Assembly: GCA_964409645.1 (NCBI GenBank)
Contig: CAYPEK010000072.1
Location: forward strand, 1-22,066
Source: CAYPEK01 sp964409645
Lineage (GTDB): Bacteria > UBP15 > UBA6099
DNA length: 22,066 nucleotides
Direction of reading: 5' to 3'
Part shown: positions 15,615 to 22,066 of the stretch, one piece after another
Position numbering within the stretch: position 1 is the first letter of the stretch
Layout of the letters: each line of letters starts with the position of its first letter
Translations under genes and position numbers: made by a program
The notes under the pieces: model-generated
The model's input: the letters and a program-made list of their open reading frames with translations, nothing else
The model's database searches: none
Told to the model about the DNA's origin: nothing

Positions 15615-16242
15615 CGGGAATGACAAAAAAAGCAAGACGCGAAGCCGATTTCTTGAGGCGGCGAGGAGGATTTTCGCTCAAAAAGGCTTTCAGGCCACCA
15701 ACGTCTCCGACATCGTTTCGGAGGTGGAATCGGGGCAGGGCACTTTCTATTATCACTTTAAAGATAAGCAGGAAATATTCGATGTCCTGATGCTCGATTT
15801 CATCAGTCGGCTGGCGATAGCGGTGACGAAGACCTCGACAGCGGCCGACGGGCGGTATCCTCTCGCGCTCGCGAACCGGGAGCTCGCGCTGGAAAACGCC
15901 CGCGCGTTCGCGGCGGTCTTCATCGAAAACATGGATCTTGCGGAGGTATATTTCCGCGAGTCGAAGTTCACGGGCGGCGCGGTGGCGGAGGCGATCGAGC
16001 GGTTCTACAGTCTGATGTACTATCACGTCGAGCAGGGGCTTGAGGAAGGTATGCAGGCTGGGGTCGTTAGGGAGAATCTCGACCCATTCTGTGCGGCGAG
16101 GTGTTTCGTGGGGGCGGCGGAAAGGCTGATCTACGACACGATACGTTCAGGGCGCGAAATCAAGCTCGATGAACTTGCCGAACAGATAATAGATTTTCAG
16201 TCGTACGGCATCCTGAAGGGGGCGCCGGAGGCGAAAACATAA
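15601..16242 (+). CDS. TetR/AcrR family transcriptional regulator
   Basis: 213 residues, normal for the family. The N-terminal helix-turn-helix domain covers about 10-58: RSRFLEAARRIFAQKGF, then TNVSDIVSEVESGQGTFYYHFKDKQEIF, a classic TetR signature with the GTFYYHF recognition helix. The rest is a helical ligand-binding and dimerisation domain with an ALENARAFAAVFIENMDLAEVYFRE segment; the ligand cannot be predicted. No SD precedes the ATG, and the promoter places the transcript start only a few bases upstream, so translation is probably leaderless. Its own operator covers the start codon. The DegT-type gene starts 28 bp after its stop, so both should be repressed together. Confidence 0.92.
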   Translation: MSVQNGNDKKSKTRSRFLEAARRIFAQKGFQATNVSDIVSEVESGQGTFYYHFKDKQEIFDVLMLDFISRLAIAVTKTSTAADGRYPLALANRELALENARAFAAVFIENMDLAEVYFRESKFTGGAVAEAIERFYSLMYYHVEQGLEEGMQAGVVRENLDPFCAARCFVGAAERLIYDTIRSGREIKLDELAEQIIDFQSYGILKGAPEAKT

Positions 16243-16270
16243 GCGTTACGACACAAGAGAGAGGTGCTTT

Positions 16271-17581
16271 ATGGCAAAACTGGCGATCAACGGCGGCGGC
16301 AAGGTTGTACCGGAGGGGGTGCACACTCTCTGGCCCATAATAACGGATGACGATAAGAAGCAGGTTATGGAGAGTCTGGATTCGCAGATACTCACGGGGC
16401 CGTACGGCCCGCAGCTTCGGGGCGCTGAAACCGAGTTCGCGGAATTCGTCGGCGTGAAATACTGTCTGATGACGAATGCGGGCACGTCCGCGCTGCACAT
16501 TGCGGTGGCGGCGGGCGGCATCGGGCCGGGAGACGAGGTTATCGTGCCTTCGTTCACGTTCCTCGCGTCGGCGCTTTCCGTGCTCCACCAGAACGCGGTG
16601 CCGGTGTTCGTCGATATCGACCCGGTGACGTTCAATATCGACCCGGCGAAGATCGAGGCGAAGATCAACAAGCGCACGAAGGCGATCATCGTCGTGCACC
16701 TGCACGGCCTCTGCGCGGACATGGACCCGATCCTCGCGATCGCAAAGAAGCACAACCTTCTCGTGATCGAGGACTGTGCGCAGTCGCACGGCGCGCTCTA
16801 CAAGGGACGCCCCGCGGGCTCGATGGGCGACATGGCGTTCTTCAGCGTGCAGGCGAGCAAGAATCTCCCCTGCGGCGAGGGCGGCTTCTTCGTCACGAAC
16901 AACAGGGATTTCGCGCAGATCGCGGACAATGTCCGCCTCTTCGGGCAGAACTCGTCGTTTGACGATGAGCGCCTGATCGACGTGAGCACGCCGCTCGACC
17001 GCAACCGCGGCTTCGAGTCGATGTTCGTCGGCTGGCAGTATCTGCCCGGCGAGCTTCCCGCGGCGCTCACCCGCTCGCAGCTCAGGCGGCTGAACGGCTA
17101 CAACGACAACTCGCGCGGCAACAGCGAATACCTGACCGAGAATCTTAAGGACGTGAAAGGGCTCGCGACGCCGGTGGAACCGGAAGGCCGCAAGCACGTT
17201 TACCACAAGTACCGGCTGCGCCTCGACGCGAAGGCGGCGGGTGTGGATGCGGCGCCGAAAGTTTTCCGTGACAAAGTTCTCGCGGCGATTCAGGCGGAGG
17301 GCGTTGCGTCGTGCCTGTGGGAAACGCTTCCGGTTCCGGCGCAGAAGAACTTCAAGGAGCACGTCGGCTACGGAAGAAACTGCCCGTGGTCGTGCCCGCT
17401 CCGGGACGAACCAGCGCCGCTCACCGACCCGGCGGACTACGCGGTTGCTCAGGCGCTGCTCGATTCGTCGATGGTTCTCGGGCACCATTCGTTCCCGATC
17501 ATCGCGCAGAAGCTCGAAGTGATGAAATATTACGCCGAGGCAGTGCGGAAAGTTTTCGATAATCTGTCGGAGATTTTCTGA
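16271..17581 (+). CDS. DegT/DnrJ/EryC1/StrS-type PLP-dependent aminotransferase
   Basis: 436 residues with a fold-type I PLP enzyme layout. TNAGTSALHIA (68-78) binds the cofactor phosphate; VIPVPSFTF-like IVPSFTFLAS (91-100) follows; IEDCAQSHGA (166-175) carries the cofactor-ring Asp168; SVQASKNLPCGEGG (192-205) carries the PLP lysine Lys197. All key residues are present. The family mostly transfers an amino group from glutamate to keto-sugars for cell-surface glycans or antibiotics, or acts in AHBA-type pathways; the substrate is unknown because no other nucleotide-sugar gene lies near. GAGAGGTG precedes the ATG. Its place behind a TetR-type regulator suggests inducible expression, unusual for a housekeeping glycan enzyme. 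A terminator follows 26 bp after the stop. Confidence 0.92.
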   Translation: MAKLAINGGGKVVPEGVHTLWPIITDDDKKQVMESLDSQILTGPYGPQLRGAETEFAEFVGVKYCLMTNAGTSALHIAVAAGGIGPGDEVIVPSFTFLASALSVLHQNAVPVFVDIDPVTFNIDPAKIEAKINKRTKAIIVVHLHGLCADMDPILAIAKKHNLLVIEDCAQSHGALYKGRPAGSMGDMAFFSVQASKNLPCGEGGFFVTNNRDFAQIADNVRLFGQNSSFDDERLIDVSTPLDRNRGFESMFVGWQYLPGELPAALTRSQLRRLNGYNDNSRGNSEYLTENLKDVKGLATPVEPEGRKHVYHKYRLRLDAKAAGVDAAPKVFRDKVLAAIQAEGVASCLWETLPVPAQKNFKEHVGYGRNCPWSCPLRDEPAPLTDPADYAVAQALLDSSMVLGHHSFPIIAQKLEVMKYYAEAVRKVFDNLSEIF

Positions 17582-17606
17582 GCGGGATAGCTTAATAAGC
17601 GGAAAC

Positions 17607-17645
17607 AAAAACAGGCGGCACGGAAACACGCCGCCTGTTTTTTAT
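17607..17645 (+). terminator. Intrinsic terminator after the aminotransferase gene
   Basis: AAAACAGGCGGC (to 17619) pairs with GCCGCCTGTTTT (from 17630), with a loop of about 10 nt and a T-rich tail. The A run on the left allows some activity on the minus strand too. Confidence 0.88.
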
Positions 17646-17701
17646 TGGTGCAGAATACCGGTTTGTTTTTTTATCTAATTTATACGCATCTTGCAGGTCG
17701 C

Positions 17702-17716
17702 TAACTCCCGGAGTTA
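17702..17716. repeat. Perfect 15-bp palindrome
   Basis: TAACTCC and GGAGTTA flank a single C. It lies between the aminotransferase terminator and the repeat pair, away from any start codon, so a regulator site is uncertain. Confidence 0.45.
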
Positions 17717-17738
17717 AGTTGAATAAAAATAAAATGTT

Positions 17739-17773
17739 ACGTGACCGATTGTCGCCGCGCGCGGCTCGGATTC
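17739..17773 (-). repeat. Diverged inverted copy of the GAGCCGCGCGCG repeat
   Basis: Reverse complement reads GAATCCGAGCCGCGCGCG, a changed middle, then CGGTCACGT. It matches both ends of the family and even the GAATC flank of the copy at 5354. It faces the copy at 17816-17847, so the two can form a long imperfect hairpin. Confidence 0.7.
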
Positions 17774-17815
17774 GCTTCGCTCATTTTAAAGCATGAAAGA
17801 TTTGTGTGTTTAACA

Positions 17816-17847
17816 GAGCCGCGCGCGTAAGCAAGCGGTCACGTTGA
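17816..17847 (+). repeat. GAGCCGCGCGCG...CGGTCACGTTGA repeat, copy 2
   Basis: Identical over 32 bp to 21943-21974, about 4.1 kb away, and two changes from the 5354-5384 copy. It is non-coding. Confidence 0.85.
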
Positions 17848-17929
17848 AGAATTGATTAACAAAACAATAAAATGCCGGAAAATCAGTGCCTGACAACGCG
17901 TTTTATGTAGCGCCTGTACCGAACTTAAG

Positions 17930-18367
17930 TCACGCCGTTTTGAGGTCGGATGTGCAGTTAGGGCATCTCACGGCTTTCAGTGGCACCTGCGAGATGCAGA
18001 ACGGGCATTCCTTCGTCGTGGGCGCCTCCTCGGGCGGTTTCTTTTTGAAGCGGTTGACCTGTTTCACGATCAGGAAAATCACGAACGCCACAATGACGAA
18101 ATCGATCACGGTGTTGAAGAACAATCCGTAATTGATGGTGGGCGCTCCAGCGGCCTGCGCCTCTTTCAGCGTTTTGAAACCGCCGTCGCCGAGCGTAATA
18201 AAAAGGTTTGTGAAATCAACCTTGCCGAGCAGCTTGCCGATGGGCGGCATTATGATGTCGCTCACCAGAGAAGTGATTATCTTCCCGAACGCCGCGCCGA
18301 TTATGATGCCGATCGCCATATCCAGAACGTTCCCGCGCATGGCGAATTCCTTGAATTCCTTCAGCAT
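17930..18367 (-). CDS. mscL: Large-conductance mechanosensitive channel MscL
   Basis: 145 residues. The N-terminal MLKEFKEFAMRGNVLDMAIGIIIGAAFGKI is diagnostic in its blocks FKEFAMRGNV and AIGIIIGAAFG (pore helix, span 1 about 15-40). PPIGKL and the loop follow, then span 2 (FNTVIDFVIVAFVIFLIV, about 84-101). The cytoplasmic tail carries a zinc-ribbon-like C121-x2-C124 and C135-x2-C138 in place of the plain helical end of E. coli MscL; this extension is known in many MscL proteins. The channel opens under membrane tension to vent solutes during osmotic downshock. GGAGGTGA 6 bp before the ATG is a near-perfect SD, so expression is probably high. Confidence 0.97.
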   Translation of the reverse strand: MLKEFKEFAMRGNVLDMAIGIIIGAAFGKIITSLVSDIIMPPIGKLLGKVDFTNLFITLGDGGFKTLKEAQAAGAPTINYGLFFNTVIDFVIVAFVIFLIVKQVNRFKKKPPEEAPTTKECPFCISQVPLKAVRCPNCTSDLKTA

Positions 18368-18396
18368 GTTTCACCTCCGAAAAAATGCATAATGAA

Positions 18397-18402
18397 ATTA
18401 TA
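18397..18402 (-). promoter_or_regulatory. Possible -10 box for mscL
   Basis: Minus-strand TATAAT, 30 bp before the start codon. No good -35 lies at 16-18 bp spacing, so the call rests on the hexamer and its position. Confidence 0.4.
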
Positions 18403-18441
18403 CAATAAATGGATCATGTCCGCTTCACAAAATATTTGAGT

Positions 18442-18462
18442 ACGGCGATTTATCGCCGTTTT
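18442..18462. terminator. Hairpin between the phosphoesterase and mscL genes
   Basis: ACGGCGA (18442-18448) and TCGCCGT (18453-18459) pair around TTTA, followed by TTT on the plus strand. It lies 50 bp past the stop of the minus-strand phosphoesterase, but the minus side lacks a T-run, so its efficiency is doubtful. A 12-bp palindrome GGAATTAATTCC is at 18472-18483. Confidence 0.4.
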
Positions 18463-18513
18463 AGATATGCCCGGAATTAATTCCCGACAACGACCGCTAA
18501 AAACAGCACCGCG

Positions 18514-20415
18514 TCACTTCGTAATCTCGAACGAGTCGATGGGCTTCCCGTCGTCTGCGATGGCTTGGAACTTCAGCTTATTGCCTTCGATGGTGACGAA
18601 GCTGAAGTGATGCACGAACTTGTACATCTCCATCTGCGGCCAGTCTTTGTACTTCGTGTCGTCGAGGCCGCCGCCCGCGCCGCCGGTGATGATGTAGTAC
18701 GGTCCGTCCGGCCTCGGCCACTGCCCGCGTTCGTAATCGTGCGTGTGGCCGGAGAAAATGATGTCCACCTTGTATTTCTCGATGAGCGGAACGAGATTCG
18801 CGCGCAGGCTTGCTTCGCCGTCGTAGTAACCGCCGCTCCAGCACTGGGAGTAGGGCGGTTTGTGGAAGAGCATGAAGTGGAAAGTGGCCGCCTTGTACTC
18901 CGGCGATTCGAGTTCGCGCTTGAGCCATTCGAACTGCTCGGCGCCGGGAGCGAGTCCCGCGCAGCCGACCTCCATCTGCTGGTTCATCATAATGAAACGG
19001 CTGTTGCCGTATGTCATCGCGTAGTAATAGCCGTGTCCGTGGTCTTCCGGGAGCGCCATGTATTTCTCGAACCACGGCACCGGGTTTCCGCAGCCGAAGC
19101 CGCTGTACTCATGGTTGCCGATCGCAACGAAGAACGGCGTATTGATAATGATCCTGCGGAGCGGGTAGAAAAACTCGCGCGCCCACGCTGAGTAGTCGCT
19201 GCCGTTGCCGACCTCGTCGCCTGTGCTGAGAAGGATATTTGGCTTCAGCGGGATCATCAGATCGACGAGCGGCTCGAATATCTGCGGGTTCGACTGGTCG
19301 TCGCTGAACACGACGAACTTGAACGGGGTGTCTCGTTTTATCGAAGTTTTAAAAGTCGATTCCGGCGCGGCGAGTTTGTTCGTCACCGCGAGGTACTTGT
19401 ATTCGGTCTCCGTTTCGAGTCCCTTAATGACAACTTTATGAAACTGCACGGGCGTCGGGTCGTACACCACGTTCGTCAGGCCGTCCTTGCCGTAATAGAC
19501 CTCGGACGACGCCGGTACGCGCGTCTCCCACGCGATCGTGATCTCGTCCTGCTTGACGTTCTGGAGGCTCGGACCTGCGTTGAAGATCGGGTAGAGCGCG
19601 ATCAGCTTGTCCACGGGCGCGAGCAGAGTTTTCATTTTTTCGAGCGCGGCTTTCGCGACCGCTGGGTCGGACGCACCCTTCAGCGCTTCCGCCTCTTTAG
19701 ACACCGCGGACACCGCCTCGACGAGGTCTTTCTGTTTCGACGGGAGCTGATCGAACAGCTTCTGCGCGCTTTCGAGAAGTGTGAGCACTTCCTCGGCCGG
19801 TGCTTTGAGTCCGTCGAGCGCGGCCGCATGCACTCGCACGGAGCCGAGCCTGCCGCGGCCCGTCATCTCGGTCACTTTCACGCCGAGCGTGACCGTCTCT
19901 CCCGGTTTGATCTTTCCCGTTATGTCGAGCTCGCCGCTGCCGGAGTAGCCGCCGACGCGCTTGCCGTTCACATAGACGTCCATCGTGCTGCTGCCCTCGA
20001 ACGCGAGTGAGACGGGCGAGTCGCCGAACGAATAGTTGTTTATTTTTTCCGGCATTGTGAACTGCGTGCGGAAAATGGCGCTTGTCTCTTTGCCCCATTC
20101 GTTGGGCAGTTTCACGGCGGTCAGGCCGGAGGTGTCCGCATCCGGTTTGGTCGATTTCAGGCTCGCCTTCGGATCGAACATCCAACCCTCGACGGGCGTG
20201 TAGCCGACATTTTTTAGCGCTTGAATTTTCGCACTGGCGTTCATCGCCGCGAGCACGTCTTTGTTCGTTTTGAACCCCATCTTCGATGTGCTGACGAACG
20301 GCTTCATCCTCAGCAGATCCTTAGGTGGCTCGGCCGCGCGTGTCGCGGCTCCGGCGCGCAGCAGGCCCGCGCAGATCAGTATTGTTGTGACGATTGCTTT
20401 TACCCGGATGTTCAT
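18514..20415 (-). CDS. Exported purple-acid-phosphatase-like metallophosphoesterase
   Basis: 633 residues. Signal peptide 1-28 (IVTTILICAGLLRAGAATRAA). A beta-sandwich of sugar-binding type follows at about 105-200 (FRTQFTMPE, VSLAFEGSSTMDVYVNGKRVGGY), then a two-helix coiled region at 205-270. An Fn3-like purple acid phosphatase N-domain lies at 285-355 (ITIAWETRVPASSEVYYG, GLETETEYKY). The calcineurin-like catalytic domain runs from 365: VFSDDQ (D372, Q374), STGDEVGNG (D400), AIGNHEYSG (N434, H435), LFHKPP (H518) and SGHTHDYERG (H557, H559). The dinuclear metal set looks complete. It probably removes phosphate from extracellular or periplasmic phosphoesters. SD AAAGGA lies before the ATG and a good promoter upstream. 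The extra N-terminal binding domain and helical spacer are more than the usual family layout; substrate unknown. Confidence 0.92.
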   Translation of the reverse strand: MNIRVKAIVTTILICAGLLRAGAATRAAEPPKDLLRMKPFVSTSKMGFKTNKDVLAAMNASAKIQALKNVGYTPVEGWMFDPKASLKSTKPDADTSGLTAVKLPNEWGKETSAIFRTQFTMPEKINNYSFGDSPVSLAFEGSSTMDVYVNGKRVGGYSGSGELDITGKIKPGETVTLGVKVTEMTGRGRLGSVRVHAAALDGLKAPAEEVLTLLESAQKLFDQLPSKQKDLVEAVSAVSKEAEALKGASDPAVAKAALEKMKTLLAPVDKLIALYPIFNAGPSLQNVKQDEITIAWETRVPASSEVYYGKDGLTNVVYDPTPVQFHKVVIKGLETETEYKYLAVTNKLAAPESTFKTSIKRDTPFKFVVFSDDQSNPQIFEPLVDLMIPLKPNILLSTGDEVGNGSDYSAWAREFFYPLRRIIINTPFFVAIGNHEYSGFGCGNPVPWFEKYMALPEDHGHGYYYAMTYGNSRFIMMNQQMEVGCAGLAPGAEQFEWLKRELESPEYKAATFHFMLFHKPPYSQCWSGGYYDGEASLRANLVPLIEKYKVDIIFSGHTHDYERGQWPRPDGPYYIITGGAGGGLDDTKYKDWPQMEMYKFVHHFSFVTIEGNKLKFQAIADDGKPIDSFEITK

Positions 20416-20463
20416 GTTGCTTGTTCCTTTCGGTCGAGTCGGATCAAAAAAGACCGCAGACGA

Positions 20464-20492
20464 ATTATATGCAATAGCAATTGATATGTCAC
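20464..20492 (-). promoter_or_regulatory. Sigma-70 promoter of the phosphoesterase gene
   Basis: Minus-strand GTGACA (20487-20492), 17 bp, then perfect TATAAT (20464-20469), about 49 bp before the start codon. No Pho-box-like direct repeat is evident. Confidence 0.7.
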
Positions 20493-20538
20493 ATTATTTA
20501 AAGGTTGTAAAACACGAAAGTATTAAATCGGATTAGTT

Positions 20539-21813
20539 TCAGCGCGGTTCGGATGATTGAAGCGGGATGAATTTTCCTTGTTTCCATACGAGGGGGCCGT
20601 TTGCGAGCGCGGCGGCCAGTTCTGTCCATTCCTTGCGGGGAATCTTCTTCTCGTCGCGTCCGACGATCAGCAACTTAAAAACTCGCTTGAGTGTGTCTGT
20701 GTCCTGCCGCGATCCGGTGTCACGCGGAAAAATTACGTTAAAGTTCGTTGTGCGGTACGCGCAGTTCTCGTCGTCGTTCCGTTTTTTCAGCATGAATTTA
20801 TAAGCGCCGCCCGCCGCCGGGTTTTCGAAGACGACGAATATGTGGTTCTCGACCATCTCGATGCTCGACGCGTACCAGCCGTTCACGCCGTCGGCGAGGA
20901 TAGGATGTAAAATCCGGTTGATGCGGCCGACAAATTCGAGCGGCGCGGATTTTGTCGCGAAATCATGATAAAGGCTGCGTTCGCCCCAGTTGAAAAAGAA
21001 ACCGCCGATGGCGCCTTCGAACAACATTTTGCCGTCCTTATAAACGGTGATGCCGTCCGTGCCGAAGCGGCATGAATTTCCGCGCGAGAGGGTTTCGTAT
21101 ATGTCGTCCGGCCCGCCTTTGCGGGTGACTTCGCTGTATCGGAACATATCGCCGTCCTGAGCGCCGTCGAGGAAGATCGCGTTATCCGGATCGAAGAAGA
21201 TGAACCTGCGTGAGTTGTGTGAGGCGACCGCCTCCGCCGTGTCGCGCCCGTAAATCTTGCCAATGCCGCGGAGCGCCGCGCGCGCGACCTTCAGCGACGC
21301 CTTGCAGTTGAAGCTGCAACTGAAATGCTCGATCAGCGGAACGCCGTTGACGATGTTCAGCAGCGGATTCATCACGCCTCTTGTTTCGAACAGCATCTTT
21401 CGCGTGATGCCGCAGGTGTCGCTTCTGTCTTCGACGCTCGCGAAAAAATCGAGGCAGCAGTCGGGGTAGCCGAGCATCCGGCCGAGTTTTCGGGTGATCG
21501 ATTCGCGGGCGGCGTCTTCGACGGATTCTGCGATTTGCAGGTCGAGCGCCTCGCGCGCTAAAGCCGCGTCCGCGCCTATTATCAGTGTGCGGAAATTGCC
21601 GATTTCGCTTGCCGGGATCGGTTTGCCGAACAGATCGACCCGGACGGGATTCGGGTCCACGAGCGCGACCAGTCCCGATTTTTCATAACCTGATATCACG
21701 GCTTCGCGGTCGGCCGCCGGGACGCATTCTCTTTTAATTGCTTTTCGGAAACCTTTGCGAAGCAGGTAAACGAGTACGTCGTTCACGTTGACTTCGCTGG
21801 GCGGTGTGATCAC
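20539..21813 (-). CDS. Unknown protein with YPxCC and HFxCxxxC cysteine motifs (DUF483-like)
   Basis: 425 residues from the GTG at 21813, chosen because AAGGAGT is 5 bp upstream and a TATAAT lies at 21863-21868. The open frame extends to 21969, but that part runs into a dispersed repeat and is not believed. The N-terminal half contains KLGRMLGYPDCCLDFF (Cys119, Cys120) and, 43 residues later, HFSCSFNCKAS (His163, Cys166, Cys170). GYPxCCxxFF followed by H-x-(P/S)-C-S-x-x-C resembles the pattern I recall for DUF483, an uncharacterised family best known from archaea; four cysteines and a His suggest a metal or iron-sulfur site. The C-terminal half is beta-rich (GGFFFNWGERSLYHD, FVVFENPAAGGAYKFML) and unrecognised. 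No signal or membrane span. It stands upstream of the phosphoesterase gene with its own promoter between them, so cotranscription is not implied. Confidence 0.75.
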   Translation of the reverse strand: MITPPSEVNVNDVLVYLLRKGFRKAIKRECVPAADREAVISGYEKSGLVALVDPNPVRVDLFGKPIPASEIGNFRTLIIGADAALAREALDLQIAESVEDAARESITRKLGRMLGYPDCCLDFFASVEDRSDTCGITRKMLFETRGVMNPLLNIVNGVPLIEHFSCSFNCKASLKVARAALRGIGKIYGRDTAEAVASHNSRRFIFFDPDNAIFLDGAQDGDMFRYSEVTRKGGPDDIYETLSRGNSCRFGTDGITVYKDGKMLFEGAIGGFFFNWGERSLYHDFATKSAPLEFVGRINRILHPILADGVNGWYASSIEMVENHIFVVFENPAAGGAYKFMLKKRNDDENCAYRTTNFNVIFPRDTGSRQDTDTLKRVFKLLIVGRDEKKIPRKEWTELAAALANGPLVWKQGKFIPLQSSEPR

Positions 21814-21862
21814 GCGGACTCCTTCGGGCACGGGCCATGCCTGCGCCTGATTGATTGAAACT

Positions 21863-21891
21863 ATTATATCCGGTCGGATGCGAATAACGAA
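21863..21891 (-). promoter_or_regulatory. Probable promoter of the cysteine-motif gene
   Basis: Minus-strand TTCGTT (21886-21891), 17 bp, perfect TATAAT (21863-21868). It would start a message with a leader of about 45 nt and supports the GTG at 21813 over any start in the repeat. Confidence 0.55.
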
Positions 21892-21942
21892 TACGGGCGC
21901 GGAAAACAGTAGTAGTAGCCGGAGTTGGAGGTTGCGAAAACC

Positions 21943-21974
21943 GAGCCGCGCGCGTAAGCAAGCGGTCACGTTGA
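21943..21974 (+). repeat. GAGCCGCGCGCG...CGGTCACGTTGA repeat, copy 3
   Basis: 32 bp identical to 17816-17847. It lies about 130 bp upstream of the cysteine-motif gene. Read on the minus strand it encodes ACLRARLGF in frame with that gene, which explains the false N-terminal extension. The remaining bases to 22066 show no gene. Confidence 0.85.
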
Positions 21975-22066
21975 AGGATGGAATGATATAGCAATTTAAT
22001 AGCCGGAAAGCCGGGCCGGCAACGCGGCGTTCACGCGGTTTATAATCGTGAAGATCGCATGATATA

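Larger units (their letters stand above)
17646..17929. other. Intergenic stretch with palindrome and repeats
   Basis: No gene seen. It holds the palindrome at 17702-17716 and two opposed copies of the GAGCCGCGCGCG repeat (17739-17773 and 17816-17847). The final 80 bp before the mscL stop show nothing I can name. Confidence 0.5.

Noticed and set aside
16160..17629. Long 489-residue minus-strand frame
   Set aside because: Arg/Val/Glu-rich shadow of the DegT-type gene, without motifs or SD.
21814..21969. N-terminal extension of the cysteine-motif protein
   Set aside because: It starts inside a dispersed repeat and lies upstream of or across a TATAAT; a GTG with a strong SD at 21813 is a better start.

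Overview
The window carries 15 supported protein genes, no tRNA or rRNA, no CRISPR array and no transposase gene. It reads as chromosomal DNA of a Gram-negative-type bacterium. Coding DNA is GC-rich and several gaps are AT-rich. There are Sec signal peptides, a SPOR-domain protein beside a lytic transglycosylase (peptidoglycan and cell division), and MscL. Promoters look like ordinary sigma-70 sites and several Shine-Dalgarno (SD) sites are strong. Dispersed non-coding repeats are abundant, including a motif built on ACACGAAGACACAAAG. From memory that motif is common in genomes of PVC-like and other environmental lineages. The taxonomic guess (PVC-related, Lentisphaerota/Kiritimatiellota-like) is tentative and rests on no marker gene.

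Layout. 1-2396: an exported protein with seven C-x6-C motifs and a DUF362/ferredoxin protein, both on the minus strand, separated by a 124-bp terminal-inverted-repeat element. 2397-5211: an AT-rich promoter region, then a plus-strand SPOR-domain membrane protein and a membrane-anchored lytic transglycosylase that probably form a septal peptidoglycan unit, closed by a strong terminator. 5212-5672: a cluster of dispersed repeats. 5673-8777: a 1034-residue minus-strand protein with a PHP-like N-terminal half and a multi-pass membrane C-terminal part, function unknown. 8778-9179: a divergent intergenic region with two adjacent hairpins. 9180-10724: a secreted GH32 fructan/sucrose hydrolase. 10845-14046: an amidohydrolase and a polytopic GT-C-type glycosyltransferase, both minus. 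14056-14180: a second copy of the inverted-repeat element. 14339-15358: a double zinc-ribbon protein and LemA. 15561-17581: a TetR-type regulator with a consensus promoter and a 26-bp palindromic operator overlapping its start codon, followed closely by a DegT/DnrJ-type aminotransferase that it probably controls. 17646-17929: repeats. 17930-21813: MscL, an exported purple-acid-phosphatase-like metallophosphoesterase and a protein with a YPxCC / HxxCxxxC cysteine pattern, all minus.

Most genes look like single-gene units. The plausible functional pairs are SPOR plus transglycosylase, zinc-ribbon plus LemA, and TetR plus DegT. I see no obvious defence island, phage or secondary-metabolite cluster. 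The least explained items are the C-x6-C protein, the 1034-residue PHP-like membrane protein, the cysteine-motif protein at the right end, and two families of structured repeats, one of which keeps a foldable interior in two diverged copies.
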